From the NCBI RefSeq assembly GCF_013375035.1, contig NZ_CP056032.1:5516001-5580000 (forward strand): a stretch of 64,000 bases of DNA, written 5' to 3'. The notes beneath the pieces are model-generated. The model did not search any database, was not told the DNA's origin, and saw only the letters and a program-made list of their open reading frames with translations. A program made the translations under genes and the position numbers. Positions within the stretch are counted from its first letter, which is position 1; every line of letters starts with the position of its first letter. This DNA is from Spirosoma sp. KUDC1026. Its GTDB lineage: Bacteria; Bacteroidota; Bacteroidia; Cytophagales; Spirosomataceae. Positions 1 to 8,010 of this stretch are shown piece after piece.

Positions 1-381
1 GAGAATATTATTCTGGCTGTAAATATCAAATGACTTCAGCATACTGTGTTGTGTGGTGAGGGTAACCAACGACCGTTGACTAAAAGCATTGTTCCCTTTC
101 GGTAACACACTGGCCTTTCGCTCATTAAACCCAGCCAAGTGCAAAACTGTCCAATTGGCAAATTTACCCCCTTAGTAAACGAAAAAACGGTCAATTTTGA
201 TGCAAACGCAGAACGCGGACTCGATGAGCGGTGTTAATCAGATAAATAGGATTGAGGGAAGAAAGATCAAAGTTATTTGGATACTTTCTAAATAGTATAA
301 CCAACGCAGACCGGCGTTTCTATCTCCGGGATTGCGCCGTATTTTTGTATTGGCAACTGCCGTTCCTTGTGATTTTCTGAA
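1..381. other. Intergenic region upstream of hemA
   Basis: No credible gene is visible on either strand. The minus-strand reading frame at 288-482 is short, overlaps the start of hemA and resembles nothing I know. The stretch holds the probable hemA promoter near its right end. No tRNA-like cloverleaf or riboswitch consensus is seen. Confidence 0.6.
340..347 (+). promoter_or_regulatory. Probable -7 promoter element of hemA
   Basis: TATTTTTG is an exact match to the Bacteroidota -7 consensus TAnnTTTG and lies 34 bases before the hemA ATG. The -33 element is weak (GTTTC about 20 bases upstream). The call rests on consensus and position only. Confidence 0.45.
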
Positions 382-1659
382 ATGTTAGATACGTTCAAAT
401 CGATTAGCCTATCCCATAAAACGGCACCTCTCCGTGTTCGGGAGCTAATTGCACTCAACGAAGACGAAGCTAAGCGGCTCATGCTGCGCCTGCGCGACTT
501 TTTTGGGCTTTCGGACTTGCTGGTTGTTTCGACCTGTAACCGTACGGAGGTATATTATGCGTTTGAGCAGGATCTCAATACTGAGATTACTCAGCTCCTG
601 CTTATCGAAAAAGGGCTGACGGATACTGACCAGTACGTACCCTATTTTCAGTTCTTCGGCACGCACGATGCGGCTGTACGGCATCTGTTTGAAGTGTGCG
701 TTGGGTTGCATTCGCAGGTTGTAGGCGACATGCAGATCCCGAATCAGGTAAAGCAAGCCTATCAGTGGTCGGCCGATCTGGATATGGCGGGGCCATTCCT
801 GCACCGGCTGATGCATACCATCTTCTTTACCAACAAGCGCGTTGCTCAGGAAACCTCATTCCGTGACGGAGCGGCCTCGGTTTCGTACGCAGCCGTTGAA
901 CTCATCGACGAGTTGGTTGGGAACCACCACCGCCCGAACGTGCTGATCGTTGGTCTGGGTGAGATTGGCGCTGATGTCTGCAAGAATCTGGCAGCAAATG
1001 CCGTTTCCGGTCAGGATTTGAGCAACATTACCCTTTGTAACCGCACGCTGGCAAAATCGGAAGCAATCGCAACTGAACACGGTTTTCGGGTGGCTGACTT
1101 TGCTGACCTTACGAACGAGATTCGCCGGGCCGATGTGATTATCTCGTCGGTAATGCGCGACGAGCCACTCTTTACGCCGGCTTCGCTCAGCGAGATCAAC
1201 GTACTGACTTACAAATATTTCATTGACCTGTCGGTACCCCGTAGCGTTGATGCCACTGTCGAGCAGATTCCGGGCGTGCTGGTCTACAACATTGACCACA
1301 TCCGCAACCGGACTGACGAAGCGCTGAACCAGCGGCTGGCCGCTATTCCGCAGGTGGAAGCAATCATCGATCAGGCGGTTAGTGAATTTGGTGACTGGTC
1401 GAAAGAGATGATTGTTTCGCCGACGATCAACAAACTGAAAAACGCGCTGGAGCAGATTCGTCGCGACGAAGTAGCCCGGCACATGAAGCACCTCACCCCC
1501 AACGAGTCGGAGAAAATCGACAAAATTACACGGGGTATTATGCAGAAAATCATCAAATTACCTGTACTGCAGCTCAAAGCAGCCTGCAAACGCGGAGAAG
1601 CCGAAACATTGATCGACGTATTAAACGATCTCTTTGACCTCGAAAAACAACCCGCCTGA
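382..1659 (+). CDS. hemA: Glutamyl-tRNA reductase
   Basis: NADPH-dependent reduction of glutamyl-tRNA(Glu) to glutamate-1-semialdehyde, the first committed step of C5 tetrapyrrole synthesis, in the cytosol. The 425-residue protein has the catalytic STCNRTE motif with nucleophile Cys52, a glycine-rich nucleotide site GLGEIG at 191-196, and the helical dimerisation domain at the C-terminus; the length is normal for the family. It supplies precursors for haem and, in principle, for the corrin pathway encoded 12-30 kb further on, although it is not next to those genes. It is followed by a hairpin terminator and appears to be a single-gene unit. No other hem gene lies nearby. Identification is secure. 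Confidence 0.96.
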   Translation: MLDTFKSISLSHKTAPLRVRELIALNEDEAKRLMLRLRDFFGLSDLLVVSTCNRTEVYYAFEQDLNTEITQLLLIEKGLTDTDQYVPYFQFFGTHDAAVRHLFEVCVGLHSQVVGDMQIPNQVKQAYQWSADLDMAGPFLHRLMHTIFFTNKRVAQETSFRDGAASVSYAAVELIDELVGNHHRPNVLIVGLGEIGADVCKNLAANAVSGQDLSNITLCNRTLAKSEAIATEHGFRVADFADLTNEIRRADVIISSVMRDEPLFTPASLSEINVLTYKYFIDLSVPRSVDATVEQIPGVLVYNIDHIRNRTDEALNQRLAAIPQVEAIIDQAVSEFGDWSKEMIVSPTINKLKNALEQIRRDEVARHMKHLTPNESEKIDKITRGIMQKIIKLPVLQLKAACKRGEAETLIDVLNDLFDLEKQPA

Positions 1660-1702
1660 TTGGCGTAAGGTATACGATAAAGCGTTTTTTTACACGTTCC
1701 GG

Positions 1703-1739
1703 ACTCCCAAATCGTTATTGATTTGGGAGTTCTTATTTT
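1703..1739 (+). terminator. Rho-independent terminator after hemA
   Basis: A perfect 11-bp stem (ACTCCCAAATC paired with GATTTGGGAGT) with a 6-nt loop is followed by the T-rich TCTTATTTTA. It lies 44 bases after the hemA stop. Confidence 0.75.
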
Positions 1740-1769
1740 ACCACTATCGTCAGGTTTGTTTCGCGCTTA

Positions 1770-2363
1770 ATGTCCAGATTGCTTAGTACCTTACTTCGGT
1801 TATTTATTGTTGTGCTGCTGGTGATTGGCCTGATTGCGCTTTGGGAACTGGTTCGCGGCAGCGACGCGTTGAGCCGTTTCCGGCGGAACGACACGACAAC
1901 GCAGCGTATCGTCCTGAAAGAAGTGACGGCGCTGGGCAAACTGGAACTGGTCAAATATACGTTCAAAGATATCGTTGAACACGAACAGATTAACACCTTT
2001 CTGCCCAATGGCAATGCCATTCTGGTCGTTGAAGGAGAGGCCACTGGCTGCGTCGATCTGACGAAGATACAGCCCAGTGATATTGTACTTGAGAATGATT
2101 CGTTAACGATTCGGCTGCCAGCACCGGAACTATGCAACTGGCGTATCAACCACGATCATTCCAAAGTGTACGATACACGGTTTACCTTTCTGGAGGAATC
2201 TAAACTGGTGGACAACGCCTACCAGCAGGCCGAAAAACAGATCCGGCAATCGGCGCTTGATGGTGGAATCCTGGAGCAGACCCGGCAGAACGCTAACCGA
2301 ATGCTACTCCCTTTGTTGAGCCAGTTGTCCGGTAAAAAAGTAGGTCTTATTTTCACGAGATAG
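1770..2363 (+). CDS. DUF4230 family membrane-anchored protein
   Basis: A 197-residue protein with one N-terminal transmembrane helix (about residues 8-26) followed by a soluble domain that resembles the DUF4230 family, common in Bacteroidota and Firmicutes and of unknown function. The soluble part begins with a stretch rich in Thr, Arg and Lys and has alternating beta-strand-like segments (for example LVKYTFKDIVE). Two Cys residues are present (ATGCVDL and PELCNW). The gene follows the hemA terminator and so probably has its own promoter. The family assignment is from memory of its general pattern. No biochemical role can be given. Confidence 0.7.
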   Translation: MSRLLSTLLRLFIVVLLVIGLIALWELVRGSDALSRFRRNDTTTQRIVLKEVTALGKLELVKYTFKDIVEHEQINTFLPNGNAILVVEGEATGCVDLTKIQPSDIVLENDSLTIRLPAPELCNWRINHDHSKVYDTRFTFLEESKLVDNAYQQAEKQIRQSALDGGILEQTRQNANRMLLPLLSQLSGKKVGLIFTR

Positions 2364-2478
2364 CGCCGATTCGGGTACAGTTTTTGAGAATACCCCTACG
2401 TTGGATATCTGATCTACGGGAAGAGACACATCAGCTTCCCGTTTTGCCTCCATGTGACACCTAAACACTCGTCTACCT

Positions 2479-3039
2479 ATGAACGCAAAAGCTCCTCGCA
2501 TCACAAATGGCAACCTGTTAATTGCTGAGCCATTCATGGGCGATAATAACTTCGACCGCAGCGTTGTGCTGGTCTGCGAACACAGCGACGCCGGTACGTT
2601 CGGGCTGGTTCTGAACCAGCCAACGGATATTCATCTGGGTGATGTAATCGACGAAGTTCAGGCTGACCTCCCGCTATTCATTGGCGGGCCGGTTCAGCAA
2701 AACACCCTGCATTTTATTCACCGTCGCCCCGACCTTATCGACGATTCCATCCGGATCGCAGAAGGCTTATACTGGAGCGGCAATTTCGAGCAGATTAAGC
2801 GCGCCGTCAATCTGGGAACGCTGACCGAGCGCGATGCCCGCTTTTTTATTGGCTACTCGGGCTGGAGCGAGGGTCAGCTAGCCGATGAATTACTGAAAAA
2901 ATCGTGGATCATCAGCCAGGCCGATGCCAGTTTCCTGTTCGATACGCCCGTTGATCAGTTCTGGCGCGGGGTGCTCAAACGGATGGGTGGCGAATACAAA
3001 TCCATTGCCCACTACCCCGTCGATCCCCGGCTCAACTAA
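2479..3039 (+). CDS. YqgE/AlgH family protein
   Basis: A 186-residue soluble protein of the UPF0301 (YqgE/AlgH) family. Recognisable family segments are the N-terminal LLIAEPFMGDNNFDRSVVLV, the central FGLVLNQPT and IGGPVQQNTLHFIH, and the C-terminal ARFFIGYSGWSEGQL. Length and domain order match the family (about 185 residues). AlgH was linked to alginate regulation in Pseudomonas, but the molecular function is unknown and should not be transferred here. The start ATG at 2479 gives the canonical N-terminus. The gene stands alone in front of a beta-barrel protein gene. Confidence 0.92.
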   Translation: MNAKAPRITNGNLLIAEPFMGDNNFDRSVVLVCEHSDAGTFGLVLNQPTDIHLGDVIDEVQADLPLFIGGPVQQNTLHFIHRRPDLIDDSIRIAEGLYWSGNFEQIKRAVNLGTLTERDARFFIGYSGWSEGQLADELLKKSWIISQADASFLFDTPVDQFWRGVLKRMGGEYKSIAHYPVDPRLN

Positions 3040-3193
3040 CCTTCGGCTAGAGGGGTTAGCGGCTTCTTAACTTTTTTTAACCAATTTTACGGGCAGTTTG
3101 GCAGCATCAGATGGATTGGCCCCGGCAAATCGTCCAATGTTTCCTAAGATCACGCGTTATCGGAAGGTGAATTATCTTCCAATCAAAGCCTGT

Positions 3194-3805
3194 ATGCATT
3201 TTTTTCGACTACTTCTTCTTTCTTCTCTTTTTACTTTCCCGCTTCTTTCCAGCGCTCAGAGTGACAATCCGGTCGGTGGTCATTTCGGTTTAAAAATTGG
3301 TGCAGCCCTCAGTCAGATTAATATTACAGGGGTTAATGCCAACATTCCCAAACGGAGTCTGCAACCGCACATTGGGGCTATGTATCGGTATAGATACCAT
3401 AAATTTGTGGCGCAGCCCGAACTTCTGCTGGCCATGAAAGGCGCTACGTTTCAAACTCCCATTGTGGGTCAAACCGAGCGTACGACCACTGCCATCAACT
3501 ACTATTACGTCAATGTCCCGCTGCTACTGGGGTACATTCCAACCGAGGGGTTGACCTTGCAGGCGGGCCCGGAACTTGGCTATGCTCTGAACGCCGGAAA
3601 GACCAACGGACCCGGCAACCGATACGATGTGAGCCTGGCCGTCGGTGCGCATTACGATTTTCTGGATATGCTGAACAAATTCAGTCTGCACGTACGGTAT
3701 GTGTACGGATTTGCCAACGTATCGCCCGTGGCGCAGGCAACGTACCTGAACCGGCAGTTGCAGGCATCCATCGTGTACAACCTGTACCCGAAGAAAAAGA
3801 AGTAA
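3194..3805 (+). CDS. Outer-membrane beta-barrel protein (porin family)
   Basis: Secreted outer-membrane protein of the Bacteroidota PorT/OmpW-like barrel group. The ATG at 3194 is preferred to the longer frame from 3098 because it begins a classical signal peptide (HFFRLLLLSSLFTFPLLSS, cleavage near SSAQS). The mature part of about 180 residues begins GGHFGLKIGAALSQI, typical of the outer-membrane beta-barrel domain, and has alternating aromatic and polar strands ending in ASIVYNLYPKKKK. A C-terminal lysine run is unusual for a barrel, which normally ends in an aromatic residue. The ligand is unknown. Neighbours are unrelated (YqgE and nuoA). Confidence 0.8.
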   Translation: MHFFRLLLLSSLFTFPLLSSAQSDNPVGGHFGLKIGAALSQINITGVNANIPKRSLQPHIGAMYRYRYHKFVAQPELLLAMKGATFQTPIVGQTERTTTAINYYYVNVPLLLGYIPTEGLTLQAGPELGYALNAGKTNGPGNRYDVSLAVGAHYDFLDMLNKFSLHVRYVYGFANVSPVAQATYLNRQLQASIVYNLYPKKKK

Positions 3806-3850
3806 GAACGGCCTCTGTTTACCAGGCCCATCACTAGTCTCACCCGGCCT

Positions 3851-4321
3851 ATGCTGTCTGACTTTGGCGTTATTCTGCTGTTTATTCTGGCGGCTTTTGC
3901 CTTCCTGAGCCTGATTCTGTTCGGCGCAAAACTGCTACGTGTGGATCGCCCAAACGTGGAGAAAAACAGTACGTATGAATCGGGCGAGGAACCGATTGGT
4001 AACGCCAACATTCAGTTCAACATCCGCTTCTACGTTATTGCGCTGGTTTTCGTGCTGTTCGATGTGGAGTTGGTATTTCTGTTCCCCTGGGCTACTGTAT
4101 TCGGACGGGCTGACCTGATCGCTGAAACGGATGGGCTCTGGGGCTGGTTTGCCTTATCTGAAGCGTTTCTGTTTGTTGGTATTCTAGCGCTGGGTTTAGC
4201 CTACGTGTGGGTGAAAGGGTACCTGGACTGGGTGAAGCCGCAGCCAAAAACTCCGACTACAGATACGCGCGTTCCAACTACTCTCTACGAGCAAGTCAAC
4301 AAAAAATACGAACGACGCTAG
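3851..4321 (+). CDS. nuoA: NADH-quinone oxidoreductase subunit A
   Basis: Membrane subunit of respiratory complex I (NuoA/ND3). The 156-residue protein has three transmembrane helices (about 5-27, 60-85, 97-120) and the signature loop [20 protein letters not shown] at residues 38-57, followed by the acidic helix segment [13 protein letters not shown]. The C-terminus has a hydrophilic tail of about 30 residues beyond the usual end. nuoB follows 73 bases downstream, so the two are probably co-transcribed. The remaining nuo genes, which normally follow, are not in the window. Confidence 0.95.
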   Translation: MLSDFGVILLFILAAFAFLSLILFGAKLLRVDRPNVEKNSTYESGEEPIGNANIQFNIRFYVIALVFVLFDVELVFLFPWATVFGRADLIAETDGLWGWFALSEAFLFVGILALGLAYVWVKGYLDWVKPQPKTPTTDTRVPTTLYEQVNKKYERR

Positions 4322-4394
4322 ACTTCTGATCAGGAACCGATCCACGCTCAGTTGTGGTTGCCTAGAAGGACGCTGTTTTACGTAATCGATCGAC

Positions 4395-4895
4395 ATGGAT
4401 AAATCCGGCGACGCGGGCATCATTCTGATGCACTCCGAAGAACTTCTGAACTGGTCACGGGAAAAATCGCTGTGGCCCATGACGTTTGGCCTGGCCTGCT
4501 GCGCCATCGAAATGATGCAGTCGTTTGCGTCGTCTTATGATCTGGAGCGGTTTGGCATTTTCCCCCGGCCTTCCCCCCGCCAGTCGGATATTATGATCGT
4601 GTCGGGCACCGTTACCTACAAAATGGCCGATCGTATCCGGCGGCTGTATGAGCAGATGCCCGAGCCCCGCTACGTTATTTCGATGGGGTCCTGCTCAAAC
4701 TGTGGCGGTCCCTACTGGCAGCACGGCTACCACGTCGTGAAAGGCGTTGACCGAATCATTCCGGTGGATGTGTACGTGCCGGGTTGCCCCCCCCGCCCTG
4801 AAGCGCTGATCGATGGTTTCCTGAAACTACAGGAAAAAATCAGAACTGAACATCCGCTCTTGGGAGCCAAAGATGTTGTACATTCGGCGGAATAA
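4395..4895 (+). CDS. nuoB: NADH-quinone oxidoreductase subunit B
   Basis: Peripheral-arm subunit of complex I carrying the terminal iron-sulfur cluster N2, which passes electrons to quinone. In 166 residues the cluster ligands are visible: the tandem Cys35-Cys36 in [10 protein letters not shown], Cys100 in MGSCSNCGG and Cys131 in [10 protein letters not shown], with the spacing expected for NuoB. A conserved DLERFG and [12 protein letters not shown] separate them. The ATG at 4395 begins a short N-terminus ahead of the conserved core. The gene pairs with nuoA upstream, while the downstream gene is an unrelated membrane protein rather than nuoC. Confidence 0.96.
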   Translation: MDKSGDAGIILMHSEELLNWSREKSLWPMTFGLACCAIEMMQSFASSYDLERFGIFPRPSPRQSDIMIVSGTVTYKMADRIRRLYEQMPEPRYVISMGSCSNCGGPYWQHGYHVVKGVDRIIPVDVYVPGCPPRPEALIDGFLKLQEKIRTEHPLLGAKDVVHSAE

Positions 4896-4928
4896 CTCCT
4901 CGAACTCTACTCTTCTGGCGCCTTACCC

Positions 4929-5939
4929 ATGAACGCCCTGTCTGTATCTTTTCGCCAACTCCTCGGCTTGCTGCGGCTGGTGGGGTTTCTGTATGCTGTG
5001 ACACTGGTGCTCGGTTTACTGGCCGCGCTACCGTTTTACAACACGCTTAAATCGGAATATCACGACTCATTGGAGTTCATAAAGCTGCTGGATGGCTTCG
5101 ACTATACTGTCTTTTCCGATTTCATGCGGCAGAGTCAGCAAACGCTATACCCGCTCTTTAGCGTTGGTCGCTGGCTGGGTGTATTCCATCTTTTCCTGAG
5201 CGTTTTCTTCTCAGGGGGTATCCTCTTCTGCCAGGCTCAGGCAGGCTCCCGGTTTCATATTGGTACGTTCTGGCAGGCCTGTAGCCACTACTTTGGCCGG
5301 TTTCTGAAAGTTGCAGGCGTTACAATTCTCTTTGTGCTGGTCAACACCATCATCTGGGTTCTTGCGGGCAGTCTGGCAATCATGGCCGTGAGCGATCCCC
5401 TCACCGAACGCGGTCAGTTCTGGATTGGTATCACTGCCTTTGCGCTGTTCATGCTCACAACGACACTGCTACTTTGTGTCGGTGACTACGCAAAGGTGAT
5501 TCTTTTTGAAGAGGACGATCAACGTGCCTTTCGGGCCTTTGGTCGCGCCGGTCGGCTGGTTCTGAAAAATCCGGGAAAAACGTATGGTCTTTACTGGTTG
5601 CTGATTCTGATCGGTACAGCTGTTTTCGGATTGTATTTTCTGGTTGAAGAGCATGTAACGATGAGTGGCTGGCTGACGATTAGCCTGCTTTTTCTGGTAC
5701 AGCAGGCTGTTATTTTCGTTCGGGCAGCCCTGAAAGTCTGGTCGCTGGGACTGGCCTACAACGTGTATAAAATTCTGCCAAAGCCGGCACCCGTCGCTCG
5801 ACCCGTACCGACGGTTATTCCTACTCATGAGTCCGCCTATACAGCAATCGCTGCCGATGACGCATCCGGTGACTCGCCCGCCCCGGACAGTGCCGGCATG
5901 TACTCTCCTGAGACGGGTACACCAACCGACAAGGAGTAG
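4929..5939 (+). CDS. Polytopic membrane protein of unknown function
   Basis: I do not recognise this 336-residue protein. It has about six predicted transmembrane segments (near 15-37, 80-103, 120-148, 160-183, 217-238 and 247-267). A long soluble stretch lies between the first two helices, and a 60-residue Pro/Ala/Asp-rich C-terminal tail looks disordered. The segment FEEDDQRAFRAFGRAGRLVL between helices 4 and 5 is charged and likely cytoplasmic. Several Bacteroidota membrane proteins of the DUF4013 or glycerophosphodiesterase-membrane type have this general look, but no motif allows an assignment. It starts 33 bases after nuoB and could be on the same transcript. Confidence 0.7.
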   Translation: MNALSVSFRQLLGLLRLVGFLYAVTLVLGLLAALPFYNTLKSEYHDSLEFIKLLDGFDYTVFSDFMRQSQQTLYPLFSVGRWLGVFHLFLSVFFSGGILFCQAQAGSRFHIGTFWQACSHYFGRFLKVAGVTILFVLVNTIIWVLAGSLAIMAVSDPLTERGQFWIGITAFALFMLTTTLLLCVGDYAKVILFEEDDQRAFRAFGRAGRLVLKNPGKTYGLYWLLILIGTAVFGLYFLVEEHVTMSGWLTISLLFLVQQAVIFVRAALKVWSLGLAYNVYKILPKPAPVARPVPTVIPTHESAYTAIAADDASGDSPAPDSAGMYSPETGTPTDKE

Positions 5940-6002
5940 TGCTTTCTTTGGTCATTTCGTATTATTGCAGAATTGTTGAATGTCTTCAATTAATTCTGCC
6001 GC

Positions 6003-7271
6003 ATGGCTGTTCCAACTATTCCGCAAAAATCCGAGACCGTCGAAGCTGGTCTATTTAGTTTACCCGTTATCGTAGCGGCCCTTGGCTACTTCGTTGACAT
6101 CTACGATTTGCTTCTGTTTGGAATTGTTCGGGTGCCGAGTTTACAGGACCTCGGTCTGAATGCCGAACAGATTTCCTCGGTCGGTACAGCCATAATGAAC
6201 TGGCAGATGGGCGGTTTGCTGATCGGCGGTATTCTCTGGGGCGTCATTGGCGATAAAAAAGGTCGCCTGTCGGTTTTATTCGGTTCGATCCTGACGTATT
6301 CCATTGCCAACATTGCCTGCGGCTTCGTTAAAAACGTTACGTTCATGGACCCGGCTACGTACTACGCCATCATGCGTTTTATTGCGGGCGTGGGCCTGGC
6401 GGGTGAGCTGGGAGCGGGTATTACGCTGGTCAGCGAGATTCTGCCGAAGGAAAAACGGGCCATTGGTACCTCCCTGGTTGCCGGAATCGGTTTGTCGGGG
6501 GCGGTTGTGGCTTACTTTACCGTAAAGCTGTTCGACTGGCAGATGGCTTTTTTCGTGGGTGGTTTACTGGGGGTTGGCCTGTTGCTGATGCGGGTTGGTG
6601 TGGTTGAATCCGGTATCTTCAAAGACGTAACGGGGCAGGTAGGCGTTAGCCGCGGTAACTTCTTTTCCTTCTTCACCAACGCGAATCGGCTGGGGCGTTA
6701 CCTACGCTGTATCGGCATTGGTTTGCCGACCTGGTTTGTCATCGGTATTCTGTCAACCTTCTCAAACGAATTCGGGGTCGCGCTGGGAATTCCCGACGAA
6801 ATTCAGCCGGGTCTCGCCATCATGTGGTGTTACGTTGGTCTGGCCCTTGGCGACCTGAGCAGCGGTTTCATTAGTCACGCACTGCACTCCCGGAAAAAAG
6901 GCGTTGCCGTACTCATGAGCATAGCGTTGATCTTCAGCGTCGTTTATCTGTTTTTCGGCATTAAGACAGCCACACTGCTCTATGGTCTTTGCCTGGTTAT
7001 GGGCTTTGGTATTGGTTACTGGGCCATGTTTGTTACCATTGGCGCCGAGCAGTTTGGCACCAACCTCCGCGCCACAGCTGCCACGACTGTTCCGAATATG
7101 GTACGGGGGCTGGTTATTCCGATGACGCTGACGTATCAGGTCTTGAAGTCCCCCATAGGCGTTATCAATTCGGGCGCCGTCGTTGGTCTAATCGCGTTTC
7201 TCATCGGTTTTTATTCCATTGCCAGCATACCTGAGACGCACGGCAAGGACCTGAATTACCTGGAAGATTAA
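6003..7271 (+). CDS. MFS transporter (first of two paralogues)
   Basis: Major facilitator superfamily secondary transporter of the inner membrane, 422 residues with about 12 transmembrane helices. The family loop 2-3 signature is present as GVIGDKKGRLSVLFGS, and the fourth helix has the GELGAGITLVSEILPKEKR pattern of the metabolite/sugar:proton symporter group. It is a clear paralogue of the gene at 9813-11051: both begin with LPVIVAALGYFVDIYDLLLF-like sequence, both contain IVRVPSLQ near residue 40, and both end in the pattern GKDL-Y. The substrate cannot be deduced. The gene precedes a small secreted protein and a sodium/sugar symporter. Confidence 0.9.
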   Translation: MAVPTIPQKSETVEAGLFSLPVIVAALGYFVDIYDLLLFGIVRVPSLQDLGLNAEQISSVGTAIMNWQMGGLLIGGILWGVIGDKKGRLSVLFGSILTYSIANIACGFVKNVTFMDPATYYAIMRFIAGVGLAGELGAGITLVSEILPKEKRAIGTSLVAGIGLSGAVVAYFTVKLFDWQMAFFVGGLLGVGLLLMRVGVVESGIFKDVTGQVGVSRGNFFSFFTNANRLGRYLRCIGIGLPTWFVIGILSTFSNEFGVALGIPDEIQPGLAIMWCYVGLALGDLSSGFISHALHSRKKGVAVLMSIALIFSVVYLFFGIKTATLLYGLCLVMGFGIGYWAMFVTIGAEQFGTNLRATAATTVPNMVRGLVIPMTLTYQVLKSPIGVINSGAVVGLIAFLIGFYSIASIPETHGKDLNYLED

Positions 7272-7387
7272 GCTTTTCGCCGTCCATCAGCCGAATCGGC
7301 CGTTGTTCCTAAACGGCAGCGTTACGCCTGGTCAAGTGCATCATTGGAGTGAATTCAGTTCTGTAACACTAACTAAATCGCACTCCC

Positions 7388-7804
7388 ATGAAAACTTACT
7401 TCCGTCTGATTACCAGCAGTTTACTTGTAGCATTTACTATCTTCACTGCTGCATCGGCGAGCCCAATTGATGGCTCACCATCCGCTCAGAAATCATTCGC
7501 AGCCGTCATGTATCCGGCTGCTGCGACGTCTAAAGTGTGGTTACACCTTGAGAAGTTTAAGCTGACCGACAAAATCAACGTTGAATTATACGACGAACGC
7601 GGCAAACAGTTATTCTCCGAAACGCTCCCCCAAAAAGCAGGCAAACGTAACACGTATCGTCAGCAATTCGATCTGAGCGGAATTCCCGACGGGAAATACA
7701 CGTTCCGGCTATCGAGCGGAAATCAGACCGAGGAAGTTACGTTCAACCTGACCACGCCAACGGTGGTTCAGCAAACGGCTACCCGTTTCGTCACGATGAA
7801 GTAA
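7388..7804 (+). CDS. Small secreted protein of unknown function
   Basis: A 138-residue protein with an N-terminal signal peptide (about 1-25, SLLVAFTIFTAASASP) and a single predicted beta-sandwich domain. The part KINVELYDERGKQLFSETLP followed by DLSGIPDGKYTFRLSSG looks like the strand pattern of DUF3244 or T9SS sorting-like domains: a strand, the motif DGKY-F, then T--V-F. A true C-terminal sorting signal is not clear, so periplasmic location is more likely than surface display. It ends with a strong terminator and probably forms its own unit. Function unknown. Confidence 0.7.
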   Translation: MKTYFRLITSSLLVAFTIFTAASASPIDGSPSAQKSFAAVMYPAAATSKVWLHLEKFKLTDKINVELYDERGKQLFSETLPQKAGKRNTYRQQFDLSGIPDGKYTFRLSSGNQTEEVTFNLTTPTVVQQTATRFVTMK

Positions 7805-7828
7805 ATACTCTTTTCTTTTGGCTTACCA

Positions 7829-7855
7829 GCGCGGGACTTCGTTCCGTGCTTTTTT
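7829..7855 (+). terminator. Rho-independent terminator
   Basis: An 8-bp stem (GCGCGGGA with TTCCGTGC, two G-U pairs) closes a CTTCG loop and is followed by six T residues. It lies 25 bases after the small secreted protein gene. Confidence 0.8.
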
Positions 7856-8010
7856 ATTGTCTGCCGGCTCTACAAACAAACCGTATTCATGTGTATGACA
7901 TATCGGCAGAAAACAGAATTATTAGGAAATGATTTTGCTAAATCTCGTCTTTTTCAAGAAATAATTGCTTTTTTACCGCTTATTATCCAAACTCATTTCT
8001 GCGTGCCGCA

